Assembly: GCA_002825465.1 (NCBI GenBank)
Contig: PJER01000091.1
Span: 1 to 14,904, forward strand
From: Candidatus Thorarchaeota archaeon MP8T_1
GTDB taxonomy: Archaea > Asgardarchaeota > Thorarchaeia > Thorarchaeales > Thorarchaeaceae
Direction of reading: 5' to 3'
Length of the DNA: 14,904 nucleotides
Shown here: positions 5,972 to 13,253 of the stretch, piece by piece
How the letters are laid out: every line of letters starts with the position of its first letter
Position numbering within the stretch: position 1 is the first letter of the stretch
Translations under genes and position numbers: made by a program
The notes under the pieces: generated by a model
Databases searched by the model: none
What the model was told of the DNA's origin: nothing
The model's input: the letters and a program-made list of their open reading frames with translations, nothing else

Positions 5972-6976
5972 CTATCTCATCTTGTCCTCAAAGTAGATAT
6001 TAGGTTCGTAGGTGGGTGGCCATTGAGGTGTATTGTCCAACACTGCTTCTATCTGGTCAAGAACCTCTTTCGATAGCTCTACATCGGATGCAGCAGCATT
6101 CTCAATGACATGCTGCGGTCTTGTGGCTCCGACAATAGCTGCAGATATCTCGGGTCGTCTAAGGATCCATGCCAGAGCCAATTGACTTGTTGTGATATCC
6201 AATGATTTAGCAATCTCTCCAAGTTTTTTCACCTTAGACAGGTTCTCTTCCGTGAGCAGATTCTGCACCATCTCGGATCTTGAGCCTCTGCTCCCCTCGG
6301 GAATGCCATCATTGTATTTTCCTGTAAGAAGTCCCTGTGCAAGTGGACTCCAGACAGTAAAGCCCATCCCGTGTGTCTTGCCTACATGCATTATCTCTAC
6401 CTCGATGTGCCTGGAGAACATGTTATACATAGGCTGTTCAACGACAGGTCTGTGAGCATGGAGTTCTTTTGCCACAGCTTGGACTCGTTCGAGTTGAGCC
6501 GCAGTCCAGACTGATGTGCCCCAGTAGCGAACATCTCCTGCTCTGATTAGTCCATCAAGAGTTTCCACTGTTTCTCTGACTGGTGTAGTATGATCATATC
6601 TGTGAAGATAATAGAGGTCTAGGTAATCAATATTAAGACGATTGAGTGTGCCTTCAATAGCATTGTTAATGTTCCTTCTGCTATTTCCCCAGTCATTAAT
6701 GTCCTGACTAGTAGGCCAGAAGACCTTGCTTGAGATGACAAGATCCCTTCTATTGACGGTTTCTTCAGCGAGCCATTCGCCTATGACCTCTTCTGCCTCT
6801 GCCCTACCCCCAGCGTAGATCTCCGCGCAGTCGATGAAGTTGATCCCTTGTTCTACGGCTGTGTTCAGACATTCTTTGGCAACTTGATTCTCTACAGTCC
6901 CTCCATAGGTCAACCAAGAACCTAGAGAGATCTCACTGATTTTCAATCCACTTTTTCCAACTCGTCTATAATGCAA
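5972..6976 (-). CDS. Aldo/keto reductase, Kv-channel beta-subunit-like (AKR6 type)
   Basis: A 334-residue TIM-barrel oxidoreductase of standard length. The catalytic tetrad is visible: D49 and Y54 (INFIDCAEIYAGG), K84 (ISSKVFW) and H125 (YYLHRYD). The NADP(H) elements WSPLAQGLLTGKYNDG (middle) and GATRPQHVIEN (near 280-290) are present. PVVEQPMYNMFSR and the following text match the subgroup that includes voltage-gated K+ channel beta subunits and related prokaryotic reductases. It should reduce aldehydes or ketones with NADPH in the cytosol; the substrate is unknown. No potassium channel gene lies nearby. The start is a TTG at 6974-6976, justified by the family N-terminus (MHYRRVGKSGLKIS) and GGGG 6 nt upstream. 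It has its own TATA box at 7008-7014 and ends at the shared hairpin before the membrane-hairpin genes. Confidence 0.93.
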   Translation of the reverse strand: MHYRRVGKSGLKISEISLGSWLTYGGTVENQVAKECLNTAVEQGINFIDCAEIYAGGRAEAEEVIGEWLAEETVNRRDLVISSKVFWPTSQDINDWGNSRRNINNAIEGTLNRLNIDYLDLYYLHRYDHTTPVRETVETLDGLIRAGDVRYWGTSVWTAAQLERVQAVAKELHAHRPVVEQPMYNMFSRHIEVEIMHVGKTHGMGFTVWSPLAQGLLTGKYNDGIPEGSRGSRSEMVQNLLTEENLSKVKKLGEIAKSLDITTSQLALAWILRRPEISAAIVGATRPQHVIENAAASDVELSKEVLDQIEAVLDNTPQWPPTYEPNIYFEDKMR

Positions 6977-7000
6977 ACGAATCCCCGTGAACAGAAGAGA

Positions 7001-7018
7001 AAATTAACTATAAATAAG
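7001..7018 (-). promoter_or_regulatory. Promoter of the aldo/keto reductase gene
   Basis: On the minus strand CTTATTTATAGTTAATTT contains a good TATA core (TTTATAG, 7008-7014) about 32 nt before the TTG start. The transcript would begin very close to the start codon. The box lies in the gap after the VOC gene, so the reductase need not depend on the VOC transcript. Confidence 0.5.
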
Positions 7019-7030
7019 ATTCGTTAAGGA

Positions 7031-7405
7031 CTAAGTCTGAGGAGGCTCCCATAGTTCAACACGATTCCCTTCTGGATCCATAATCCAGGTGAACCTTCCT
7101 TCAGGTGTCACTTCGATAGGCTCATGAACAGTGACACCTCTCTGTTTGAGTTGTTCAACAAATGAGTCCAACTCTATGACTCTGAAGTTGACCATAAATG
7201 ACGCATCACTAGGCTCAAAGTACTTAGTATCTGAAGGAAATGGTGCCCATAAGGTATATCCCGGTTCATCAGGTCTGTTTGACCGAAAGATGATGTACCC
7301 CTCATTGTCGGGCTGCAGTCCTAAGTTTTCAATATACCATTTCTGAAGGTCATTTGGGTTCTTTGATTTGAAGAATATTCCACCAATTCCGATTACAGGC
7401 GACAT
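7031..7405 (-). CDS. VOC-superfamily (glyoxalase/bleomycin-resistance fold) protein
   Basis: A 124-residue single-domain protein with two beta-alpha-beta-beta-beta modules. The first opens with VIGIGGIFFKS and DLQKWYIENLGL, the second with ASFMVNFRVIELDSFVEQLKQRG. It ends with WIMDPEGNRVELWEP (107-121), the classic VOC signature. The Glu in RVELWEP (E117) is kept, but the usual His ligands on the first strand and at the start of the second module are absent (G8/G9 and N73). A metal-dependent glyoxalase or dioxygenase role is therefore doubtful, and small-molecule binding is more likely. The ATG at 7403-7405 has no SD, so the transcript may be leaderless. It lies 54 nt upstream of the aldo/keto reductase on the same strand; whether the two work on a common compound is unknown. 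Confidence 0.85.
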   Translation of the reverse strand: MSPVIGIGGIFFKSKNPNDLQKWYIENLGLQPDNEGYIIFRSNRPDEPGYTLWAPFPSDTKYFEPSDASFMVNFRVIELDSFVEQLKQRGVTVHEPIEVTPEGRFTWIMDPEGNRVELWEPPQT

Positions 7406-7526
7406 TGTATCTAGTCATAAGTTGAGTGTCCGATTTAGCAGTTATTATCGCGTTGTTCAAAAGATTCAAAGGATGCAGTACCCTGTGGCTTGATGGGTGC
7501 TCCTCTTGACATGTTACTTTAGGCAT

Positions 7527-7715
7527 TTGAAGTTAGTATTCGATCAGATTGGAATTGAAGTCACTTCTGAAAATAGACAAGAGATTGACAAAAAGATACA
7601 CAAACTTGTGAAAGTCCCCTACAAGAACTGCTCTGCAGCATGGAAGGCAATTAAGAGTAAGATGGCTGAAGACGAAGAGAAGTTCCTTGCAGCTCTTGAC
7701 AAGGCTCTAGCTTAG
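7527..7715 (+). CDS. Small acidic/basic helical protein with YKNCSAAWK motif, unknown function
   Basis: With a TTG start at 7527 the product is 62 residues (MKLVFDQIGIEVTSENR at its start), predicted to be helical and soluble. Its most distinctive element is YKNCSAAWK at 32-40, with a single Cys. The charged C-terminus (KMAEDEEKFLAALDKALA) looks like an amphipathic helix. The frame is open from a GTG at 7497, which would add ten residues of different character; the shorter form reads more like a natural N-terminus, but the start is uncertain. I have an impression of similar small archaeal proteins, which I cannot confirm. It is divergent from the VOC gene and 107 nt upstream of the PadR gene, which has its own promoter. 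Confidence 0.6.
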   Translation: MKLVFDQIGIEVTSENRQEIDKKIHKLVKVPYKNCSAAWKAIKSKMAEDEEKFLAALDKALA

Positions 7716-7771
7716 TCGTTTTCTCTCTAGGTTTCAAAGTACATTCTCGTACAGAATTTAATCATTCATTC

Positions 7772-7794
7772 GCCTTATATATCATATTTGATAT
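7772..7794 (+). promoter_or_regulatory. PadR-gene promoter overlapped by a perfect inverted repeat
   Basis: CTTATATATC provides a TATA box, and ATATCA-TATT-TGATAT at 7779-7794 is a perfect six-base inverted repeat with four-base spacer that overlaps its right end. This also has the ATNT-N8-ANAT spacing seen for PadR operators. The ATG follows at 7823, so the transcript would begin near 7800. Binding would block TBP, hence probable autorepression. Confidence 0.6.
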
Positions 7795-7822
7795 TTCGAA
7801 TAAGATAAAGGCTAGTTCGACT

Positions 7823-8599
7823 ATGCAAGAGAACATGTTAAGTCCCTTCCGCAGGTTAGTAGATACATTTCGAGAACGAGGTGCGACTACGCCTGAGAAG
7901 GCATTATCCCTGAAAGAACTAGGCATTCCTGAATTGTTTCGACATGTGAGACCTCCAGTGCCTCCTGAGATAGATCCTATCATACGGATTGGCAGTAAAT
8001 ACTATCTCTCAGAGGAGCGATTGGCTAAATTCAGGGATCAAATTGGATTACCAAGTGTTGTTGAAAAGTGGATACAACATACAGCCAAAGTTCCCAAGGG
8101 ATTCCTGCGATACAGGGTACTACACATGCTCAAGGAACACTCTATGTCTGGAGCAGAGTTGACATCAGCTATCGAGAAGGAGACCGGCGGACGATGGAAA
8201 CCAAAGCCTGGCTCTATCTATCCATTATTGAAGAGTCTTCTTCAAGATGGATTGACACGAGAACTCCCTGATACTGATGAGAAGACTCGTCGATATGAGC
8301 TCACTGACAAGGGTCTAAAATTCCTTGAAACCGAAATCGACCGTAGTGGTGAGCTTCGTAAGAAGATAGTCCAAGGGTTTTCTCCTTTCCCAGGACCATT
8401 ACCTCCAATCTTTGAACGATTTAATGCTCTCCCGCCATCTATTCTAAACCTATTTGAAACTCTCCAGATTCTCCCTGTTGTGATCATGAGTGATCCTTCT
8501 CCAGAGATTCTGGAAGAACTATCAAAAGAGGCCGAACGATTCTCAACTGCAGTCGAGAGGATTCGCAAGAAAGTCGAATCACAAGATAGAGTCGACTAG
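7823..8599 (+). CDS. PadR-family winged-helix transcription regulator with N-terminal extension
   Basis: A 258-residue protein. The PadR winged helix lies at about 92-172: FLRYRVLHMLKEHSMSGAEL, then GSIYPLLKSLLQDG (130-143, recognition helix region) and the wing RRYELTDKG (156-164). Residues 1-90 form an N-terminal extension (RERGATTPEKALSLKELGIP, then IIRIGSKYYLSEE) that resembles a second small winged-helix-like module found in front of PadR domains in archaea. Residues 175-258 are Pro-rich, then helical with a charged coiled-coil-like end (ILEELSKEAERFSTAVERIRKK), probably for dimerisation. The target is unknown; the palindrome on its own TATA box suggests autorepression. AAAGG at 7807-7811 may serve as a weak SD. 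Transcribed in the same direction as the next (ribbon-helix-helix) gene, which has a separate promoter. Confidence 0.88.
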   Translation: MQENMLSPFRRLVDTFRERGATTPEKALSLKELGIPELFRHVRPPVPPEIDPIIRIGSKYYLSEERLAKFRDQIGLPSVVEKWIQHTAKVPKGFLRYRVLHMLKEHSMSGAELTSAIEKETGGRWKPKPGSIYPLLKSLLQDGLTRELPDTDEKTRRYELTDKGLKFLETEIDRSGELRKKIVQGFSPFPGPLPPIFERFNALPPSILNLFETLQILPVVIMSDPSPEILEELSKEAERFSTAVERIRKKVESQDRVD

Positions 8600-8641
8600 T
8601 CTTTATCACCCCCTCCATTTTTCCTATACTACCTAATAGAC

Positions 8642-8713
8642 ATTTTACGCAATTTTACGAATTCATATTAATACAAATAAATTTGTAACAATATTACATA
8701 TCCGCCGTTACAT
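8642..8713. repeat. Short tandem and inverted repeats upstream of the ribbon-helix-helix promoter
   Basis: ATTTTACG occurs at 8642-8649 and again at 8652-8659, exactly ten bases apart, so on the same helix face. TGTAA-CAATA-TTACA is an inverted repeat at 8684-8698, and a further GTTACAT half-site lies at 8707-8713, directly before the TATA box. Such arrays suit dimeric ribbon-helix-helix repressors that bind side by side. Which protein binds is inference. Confidence 0.4.
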
Positions 8714-8714
8714 G

Positions 8715-8727
8715 AAACTTTAAATAG
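8715..8727 (+). promoter_or_regulatory. Strong archaeal BRE/TATA promoter
   Basis: AAACTTTAAATAG is close to the ideal archaeal BRE plus TATA sequence and the best in the window. Transcription should begin near 8748-8752. The first ATG after that (8756) is one base out of frame with the protein frame, which opens at GTG 8769. Confidence 0.7.
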
Positions 8728-8768
8728 CGCTGGTTCAGAATTTTAATTGCACCTAATGAAAAAACGGG

Positions 8769-9116
8769 GTGAGAGGCACGTCAAAACAGAAAGCAAGAAC
8801 AGAAGAACCAGCCGAGAAGACCAGCCTCAGGGATGAGCTGTTGGGAAGAATTGAGAGAGATGATCTTGGACAGCTGAATCGCGAGATTTCTGTAATGACA
8901 AGAATGAGCGTGGATACTGTTGAGATTCTTGATGCTCTTGTTGAGCTTGAAATCTTCAAGAGTCGCTCAGAAGCAGTAGCCGCTTTTGTTGAAAGAGCTG
9001 TATATGCTCGTAAGTCTCTTTTTGAAGAGATTCGTGATCAGGCAAGGGACATTAGCAAGAAACGAGAATCGGCCAAACATCTTGCCTTTGAAGCAATCAA
9101 GTCTGAACGTGAGTGA
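8769..9116 (+). CDS. Ribbon-helix-helix (CopG/MetJ-Arc type) DNA-binding protein
   Basis: The product is up to 115 residues. The core is a ribbon-helix-helix fold: strand EISVMTRMS (39-47), helix DTVEILDALVEL (49-60), then FKSRSEAVAAFVERAVYAR (63-81), the typical turn and second helix. The N-terminal 35 residues are charged and probably disordered. The C-terminal 35 (SLFEEIRDQARDISKKRESA) form a long charged helix. Such proteins bind as dimers, with the strand pair in the major groove. The start is unsure: the frame opens at GTG 8769 after a stop at 8757-8759, without a good SD, while a near-perfect promoter places the first ATG at 8756 in another frame. An indel in the A6 or G4 run at 8759-8769 would join them. 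Repeats before the promoter suggest autoregulation. Confidence 0.75.
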   Translation: MRGTSKQKARTEEPAEKTSLRDELLGRIERDDLGQLNREISVMTRMSVDTVEILDALVELEIFKSRSEAVAAFVERAVYARKSLFEEIRDQARDISKKRESAKHLAFEAIKSERE

Positions 9117-9219
9117 AATCACAGTAAATTCAATCTGACATCTAATCTGTGAGATTGAGCAAGTACATTACTCCTTGTAAGGTGCATGTTTTCCAAAGCT
9201 TGAGCAATCTACCAATTAC

Positions 9220-10053
9220 CTATTCATACGCGCGATTCTTTCTTAGCCAGGTGACACCAAAATCTATCAAACCTCTCATCGGAAAGAGATGACTCTCCGC
9301 CTGTCCAATATCGAATGGCGTGCGACCAGTCGCTTCTTCAAACTCAGCAGCTATTTGTGGAAAATCTTCATCATTGTACTCTATCTGTTCCCATGTCTTC
9401 CAGACTCTTTTTCCATTCTCAAGAACTGCTGCTCCAGGATTCTCCATCGGCATGTTTGGTAACTTGGCCCTAAACTCGGCATGATGCAGAGCGGTATTAG
9501 CATTCAGACCAATACCAATCAATAGAATCTTTGCGTCCAAATCATAGAGTCTTCCGAGAGGGCTCTCTTCCCCAAAAACATCTTCTACTGGATGCTTATC
9601 AACAACGTATTGAGCCCTTTTCCCCCACGCTCCAAATGATGCTTGAGGATGAGGGCTTCGATATACTCCTGGGTACTTTCGGAATGTTTCTACAATAATC
9701 CCCATTTTCCTTGTTGGTGTTATCTCCGGATCATACGGTGGCATCTCTTCCCTGATAATTTGCCACCAGCTCTCAGGAACTGCTGGGTGTTGCCATCGGG
9801 ATGGTTCACCATTTCCTGTGGTCTGAGTAGGCATGACAAGTGTGCCTTCCTTGGTCACTGCTTCCATCAATGCCGCTATGACAGTGACAGCGCCTCCTAC
9901 GATCCACCCCATACTGCTCATCGAAGAATGCACGAGGACTGTATCGCCTGATATGATTCCTGCCTTTCGCAGGTCTTCAACTAACCTTTTCTTTGTGATT
10001 GGTACTTCTGTCGCTTCCACTAGAAGCCTTTCGTTCTCATACGGAGCTGTCAT
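9220..10053 (-). CDS. AAC(3)-family (antibiotic N-acetyltransferase fold) acetyltransferase
   Basis: A 277-residue protein of the aminoglycoside 3-N-acetyltransferase family, using acetyl-CoA. Recognisable elements are the N-terminal GDTVLVHSSMSSMGW (36-50), EGTLVMPTQT (69-78), the segment TPTRKMGIIVETFRK...SPHPQASFGAWG (112-144), ESPLGRLYDLDAKILLIGIG (163-182) and the LHHAEF active-site motif at 189-194. Family members in environmental archaea and bacteria are not necessarily resistance enzymes; the natural acceptor is unknown. An in-frame TTG at 10074 would add seven residues. The ATG at 10051-10053 is preferred because GTGATC lies just before it and a weak TATA-like GATAAA lies upstream. 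It follows msrB on the same strand after 76 nt. A role in antibiotic modification should not be assumed. Confidence 0.88.
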   Translation of the reverse strand: MTAPYENERLLVEATEVPITKKRLVEDLRKAGIISGDTVLVHSSMSSMGWIVGGAVTVIAALMEAVTKEGTLVMPTQTTGNGEPSRWQHPAVPESWWQIIREEMPPYDPEITPTRKMGIIVETFRKYPGVYRSPHPQASFGAWGKRAQYVVDKHPVEDVFGEESPLGRLYDLDAKILLIGIGLNANTALHHAEFRAKLPNMPMENPGAAVLENGKRVWKTWEQIEYNDEDFPQIAAEFEEATGRTPFDIGQAESHLFPMRGLIDFGVTWLRKNRAYE

Positions 10054-10129
10054 GATGATCACATGTCTTGGCAACGCAAGGATGCTTTATCGGACCAAAA
10101 AGGTACTGAAGTCTATCTATTATTTCTGT

Positions 10130-10528
10130 CTAGGTTTCTTCATCATCAGTCTTCTTGAAATCAAGAGAGAGAGAGTTTATGCAGTAACGTAGACCTGTTG
10201 GATTTGGACCATCATCAAAGACATGCCCAAGATGACCACCACAGTTTTTGCACACAACTTCAATGCGTGTCATTCCATGGCTCTTGTCGATCTTTTTCTC
10301 AACACTATCTTCTGATAGCTGATCCCAGAAGCTTGGCCAGCCACTCCCAGATTCGTATTTTGTATTGGATGAGAAGAGCTCATTCCCACATCCCGCACAG
10401 ACATACACACCGTTCTCCTTGTGGTGTACATATTTACCTGTGAACGGGGGTTCCGTACCACACTCTCGAAGGACTTTAAACTGTTCAGGACTTAGGGTGA
10501 GTTTCCATTCGCCATCATCTTTCTTCAT
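10130..10528 (-). CDS. msrB: Peptide-methionine (R)-S-oxide reductase MsrB
   Basis: With the ATG at 10526-10528 the protein has 132 residues, normal for stand-alone MsrB. It repairs methionine-R-sulfoxide in oxidised proteins. The signature parts are all present (numbered from a TTG two codons earlier): [10 protein letters not shown] (26-35), zinc ligands C46/C49 and C95/C98, SGSGWPSFW (62-70), the [10 protein letters not shown] block (101-110) and the catalytic Cys in LRYCINS (C118). The position of the resolving Cys of many MsrB proteins (around 60-65) has Ser/Thr/Gly residues here, so recycling may use another Cys, for instance C25, or work directly through a thioredoxin-like reductant. 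It has no SD; a weak TATA-like TTATGTAT sits about 35 nt upstream. It lies 76 nt after mgtA and 76 nt before the AAC(3)-like gene, all on the minus strand. Confidence 0.95.
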   Translation of the reverse strand: MKKDDGEWKLTLSPEQFKVLRECGTEPPFTGKYVHHKENGVYVCAGCGNELFSSNTKYESGSGWPSFWDQLSEDSVEKKIDKSHGMTRIEVVCKNCGGHLGHVFDDGPNPTGLRYCINSLSLDFKKTDDEET

Positions 10529-10604
10529 TTTCAATCAATATTAACAATAGTGCACTCGATACATAACCTCTTCGTTTGAGGATTTATTGCTGAAGAACGG
10601 GACT

Positions 10605-13133
10605 CTACGTACTTCTTGCTGTCACTCGACCGTAGAACAGCATCTTTGTCAGTTCAGCTGTAATAATGTATGCTGTAGTTATTACTATCAAACCCAAAGC
10701 AGTCCAAATTGGGAGCATCACTAAGCCCAGTATCTCTCCGATAAGAGAATAAGGCAAGGCCAAAACTGTGGCTAAGACAACAACTGATGACAAAACCAAA
10801 TACCTACTCGGTCTACTTCTAGTAAAGAACCGGCGTGTCCTGATTACTAACAATACTACGATCTCTGTTGCTATTGAAAGGATAAACCAACCTGTACGAA
10901 ACTGATCCACTGTGGAGTTCAATACGAGCAGGAGAAAACCAAAGGTCATAAAATCAAAGATAGTACTTTGAGTACCAAATACAACCATGAACCTTTTGAT
11001 GAAACCTATATCCCAGCTTCTTGGATTATCTATTAGTTCTACATCTACATTATCAGTTGAAATAGTGGTCGCTGGGAAATCCGTAAGGAAGTTGATGGCG
11101 AGGATTTGACTTGGCAATAGAGGAAGGAACCATAATAGAAGAGAAGCACCTGCCATACTGATCATATTCCCGAAGTTTGCGCTTATTGTGACTGTGATGT
11201 ATTTGATGGTGTTCGCGAATGTTTTCCTTCCCAAAGAGATTCCTTCAACTAGTACGCTAAGGTCTTTCTCAAGGAGTACGATTTCAGCTGATTCCTTTGC
11301 CACATCGACAGCGCTCTCTACTGATATTCCTACATCAGCTGCATGTATTGCTGATGCATCATTGATGCCATCCCCTACATAGCCTACGACATTTCCTGCC
11401 TTTCTAAGTGCAAGAATTATACGCTCTTTTTGATTTGGCTCAATCTCTGCAAAGATATCTGTCATAGTAGTTTGACTAATCAAAGCGTCATCACTCATCT
11501 GTCTAATCTCTGCCCCAGCTAGAATCTTTGGATTTTCCCAACCCAATTGAGAACCTATTGATGCTGCGATTAACTGATTATCACCAGTAATGATTTTGAA
11601 GTTAACATTCAAAGAGTGCAAGGCATCTATCGTTTCTCTCGCGTCACGCTTCAGCGGATCTGAAAGCACAACAAATCCGAGGAATCGCATGTCCTTCTCC
11701 ATACTTCTGTTGATCAAAGGCTCGTTAACAGGTTTGTATGCAACTCCAAGTGTCCTTAATCCTTGGGCACTTAGTCTATTGTATAATTCATGGATAGTTT
11801 CCTGTATCACCTCTATATCCACTGTTTTACCATCTTCTCCTTCAGCAGTTGAGCAGACATTAAGCAGATTTAGAACAGCACCCTTTGATATCATAAATTG
11901 GCCTGATTCATCAGCAACTAGTATGCTTAGTCTTTTTCGAACAAAATCATAAGGAATCTCATCTAACTTATTGTATTTTTCAAGATTGATAGATTTGTGG
12001 TTGACAATTGCATTGTCAACCGGGTTCTCGTACCCCCCTTGAAAAGATGCATTTAGGTATGCATACAACAGAACTTTGTCGCTAATCGTTCCGGTGGGTC
12101 CAATTGTCGAGTGAACACGCATGACACCCTCAGTTATCGTTCCGGTTTTGTCAGAACATAGGATGTTCATACTACCAAAGTTCTCAATTGACGTGAGTTT
12201 CTTAACTATCACCTTCTTTTCTGCCATCTGTTTTGCGCCTTGAGCAAGTGTGATACTGGTGATTGCGGGTAGTAGTTCTGGCGTAATCCCAACTGCGAGT
12301 GCCAAAGCGAAGAGGAATGAGTCCATAATTGGCCTCTGAAAATAGATATTCAGAGCAAAGATTACGAAGACGAATATCAATGTCACCTGCATTAGTAGTG
12401 AGCCGAATCTATCCAAGCCACGTTCGAAGTCAGTCTTAGGTTCTTTCATAGACAACCTCTCTGTGACTTTACCAAACACAGTCTTCAAACCAGTATTGAC
12501 TACGACGACCCTAGCCGTTCCACTACTCACACTTGTCCCCATGTATACCATGTTTGCACGCTTACTTAGGGGCGTGTCGACACTCACAACACCAGCTCTC
12601 TTTTCATCTGGCAATGTCTCCCCAGTGAGTGCTGCTTCATTGGCGAACAGATCTTTTGATTCTAAAATGATGCAGTCCCCAGGCACAACATCACCAGCAT
12701 TTAGAAGAACAATATCGCCGGGTACTACCTGCTCCAATGGAATCTGGATATTCCTTCCGTCACGAACTACCTCTGTTGTGACTTTGATTATTGACAACAG
12801 TTTCTCCACAGCTTTTGTTGACATATGTTCCTCCCAAAAACCAATGATACTACTCAACAGAATGATGGAAAAGATGATCAGTCCATCAGTACTATCACTT
12901 GTTACAAATGCTAAGATTGCTGCGCCTAGTAAGATGAGAACTAGCGGACTCCTGAACTGATTGACGAAAAGTGTAAGACTACTGGTTTTCTTTTTGGTCT
13001 TGATGCTATTTGGCCCAAAGGTTTCTAGTCTTGTTTCTGCGTCTTTAGATGCTAGGCCTGCATAAGCAGTTTCAAGTTGTTGGAGTAGTATTTCTTGATT
13101 GATGCTCCAAAACTCATCATCAATGATTGTCAT
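10605..13133 (-). CDS. mgtA: Magnesium-translocating P-type ATPase (P3B, MgtA-like)
   Basis: An 842-residue P-type ATPase. In order: N-terminal cation-ATPase domain (GLASKDAETRLETFGPNSI, 26-44), TM1-2 (about 60-100), actuator domain with TGE at 170-172, TM3-4 with TPELLP (284-289, in the place of the ion-binding PEGL/PELLP motif of P3B pumps), phosphorylation site D328 in CSDKTGT, nucleotide-binding domain, TGD at 516-518, GDGIND at 587-592, and the C-terminal transmembrane part with NFLTDFPA (681-688) and TDNVD. These features identify the MgtA/MgtB branch, which brings Mg2+ into the cell, rather than Ca2+ or H+ pumps. The ATG at 13131-13133 has no SD; a TATA-like box at 13161-13172 indicates a nearly leaderless transcript, so no leader-RNA magnesium sensor exists here. 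It is divergent from the HdeD-like gene. Confidence 0.93.
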   Translation of the reverse strand: MTIIDDEFWSINQEILLQQLETAYAGLASKDAETRLETFGPNSIKTKKKTSSLTLFVNQFRSPLVLILLGAAILAFVTSDSTDGLIIFSIILLSSIIGFWEEHMSTKAVEKLLSIIKVTTEVVRDGRNIQIPLEQVVPGDIVLLNAGDVVPGDCIILESKDLFANEAALTGETLPDEKRAGVVSVDTPLSKRANMVYMGTSVSSGTARVVVVNTGLKTVFGKVTERLSMKEPKTDFERGLDRFGSLLMQVTLIFVFVIFALNIYFQRPIMDSFLFALALAVGITPELLPAITSITLAQGAKQMAEKKVIVKKLTSIENFGSMNILCSDKTGTITEGVMRVHSTIGPTGTISDKVLLYAYLNASFQGGYENPVDNAIVNHKSINLEKYNKLDEIPYDFVRKRLSILVADESGQFMISKGAVLNLLNVCSTAEGEDGKTVDIEVIQETIHELYNRLSAQGLRTLGVAYKPVNEPLINRSMEKDMRFLGFVVLSDPLKRDARETIDALHSLNVNFKIITGDNQLIAASIGSQLGWENPKILAGAEIRQMSDDALISQTTMTDIFAEIEPNQKERIILALRKAGNVVGYVGDGINDASAIHAADVGISVESAVDVAKESAEIVLLEKDLSVLVEGISLGRKTFANTIKYITVTISANFGNMISMAGASLLLWFLPLLPSQILAINFLTDFPATTISTDNVDVELIDNPRSWDIGFIKRFMVVFGTQSTIFDFMTFGFLLLVLNSTVDQFRTGWFILSIATEIVVLLVIRTRRFFTRSRPSRYLVLSSVVVLATVLALPYSLIGEILGLVMLPIWTALGLIVITTAYIITAELTKMLFYGRVTARST

Positions 13134-13160
13134 ATGTCTGTGACAATCTGCTACGCTGGG

Positions 13161-13172
13161 TGATTAAAAAGC
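13161..13172 (-). promoter_or_regulatory. Promoter of mgtA
   Basis: On the minus strand GCTTTTTAATCA provides a TATA-like box about 30-35 nt before the ATG at 13133. The transcript would start within about ten bases of the start codon. Confidence 0.4.
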
Positions 13173-13218
13173 ATGCGACAGTCATTGGTTTGGTCTTCTC
13201 GAAGCAACCAGAAGCGAA

Positions 13219-13230
13219 AGCCTATTTACG
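13219..13230 (+). promoter_or_regulatory. Promoter of the HdeD-like gene
   Basis: AGCCTATTTACG contains TATTTA at 13223-13228, about 28 nt before the ATG at 13254, so the mRNA is probably leaderless. The box faces away from the mgtA promoter in the 120-nt divergent gap, which also holds an imperfect dyad (TGGTCTTC...GAAGCAACCA, 13188-13210). Confidence 0.4.
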
Positions 13231-13253
13231 AGTAAAGCCAATCTCAAGTCATT

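Noticed and set aside
9130..9158. Inverted repeat TCAATCT...AGATTGA with a 15-base loop after the ribbon-helix-helix gene
   Set aside because: The stem is short and A/T-rich with a long loop and no T run, so it is too weak to call a terminator. TTGAGCAA also occurs twice nearby as a direct repeat, without obvious meaning.
9220..10053. Antibiotic resistance gene
   Set aside because: The AAC(3) family is broad; there is no mobile element or resistance context here, so only the fold and the chemistry class can be claimed.
9643..10192. Plus-strand frames of 102 and 119 codons
   Set aside because: Antisense to the AAC(3)-like gene and the msrB end; no recognisable motifs.
12463..12960. Plus-strand open frame of 165 codons inside mgtA
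   Set aside because: Antisense to the actuator part of the ATPase, whose motifs are intact; no promoter or ribosome site.
13134..13253. Possible magnesium-sensing leader upstream of mgtA
   Set aside because: The predicted transcript is leaderless or has only a few leader bases, which leaves no room for a riboswitch.
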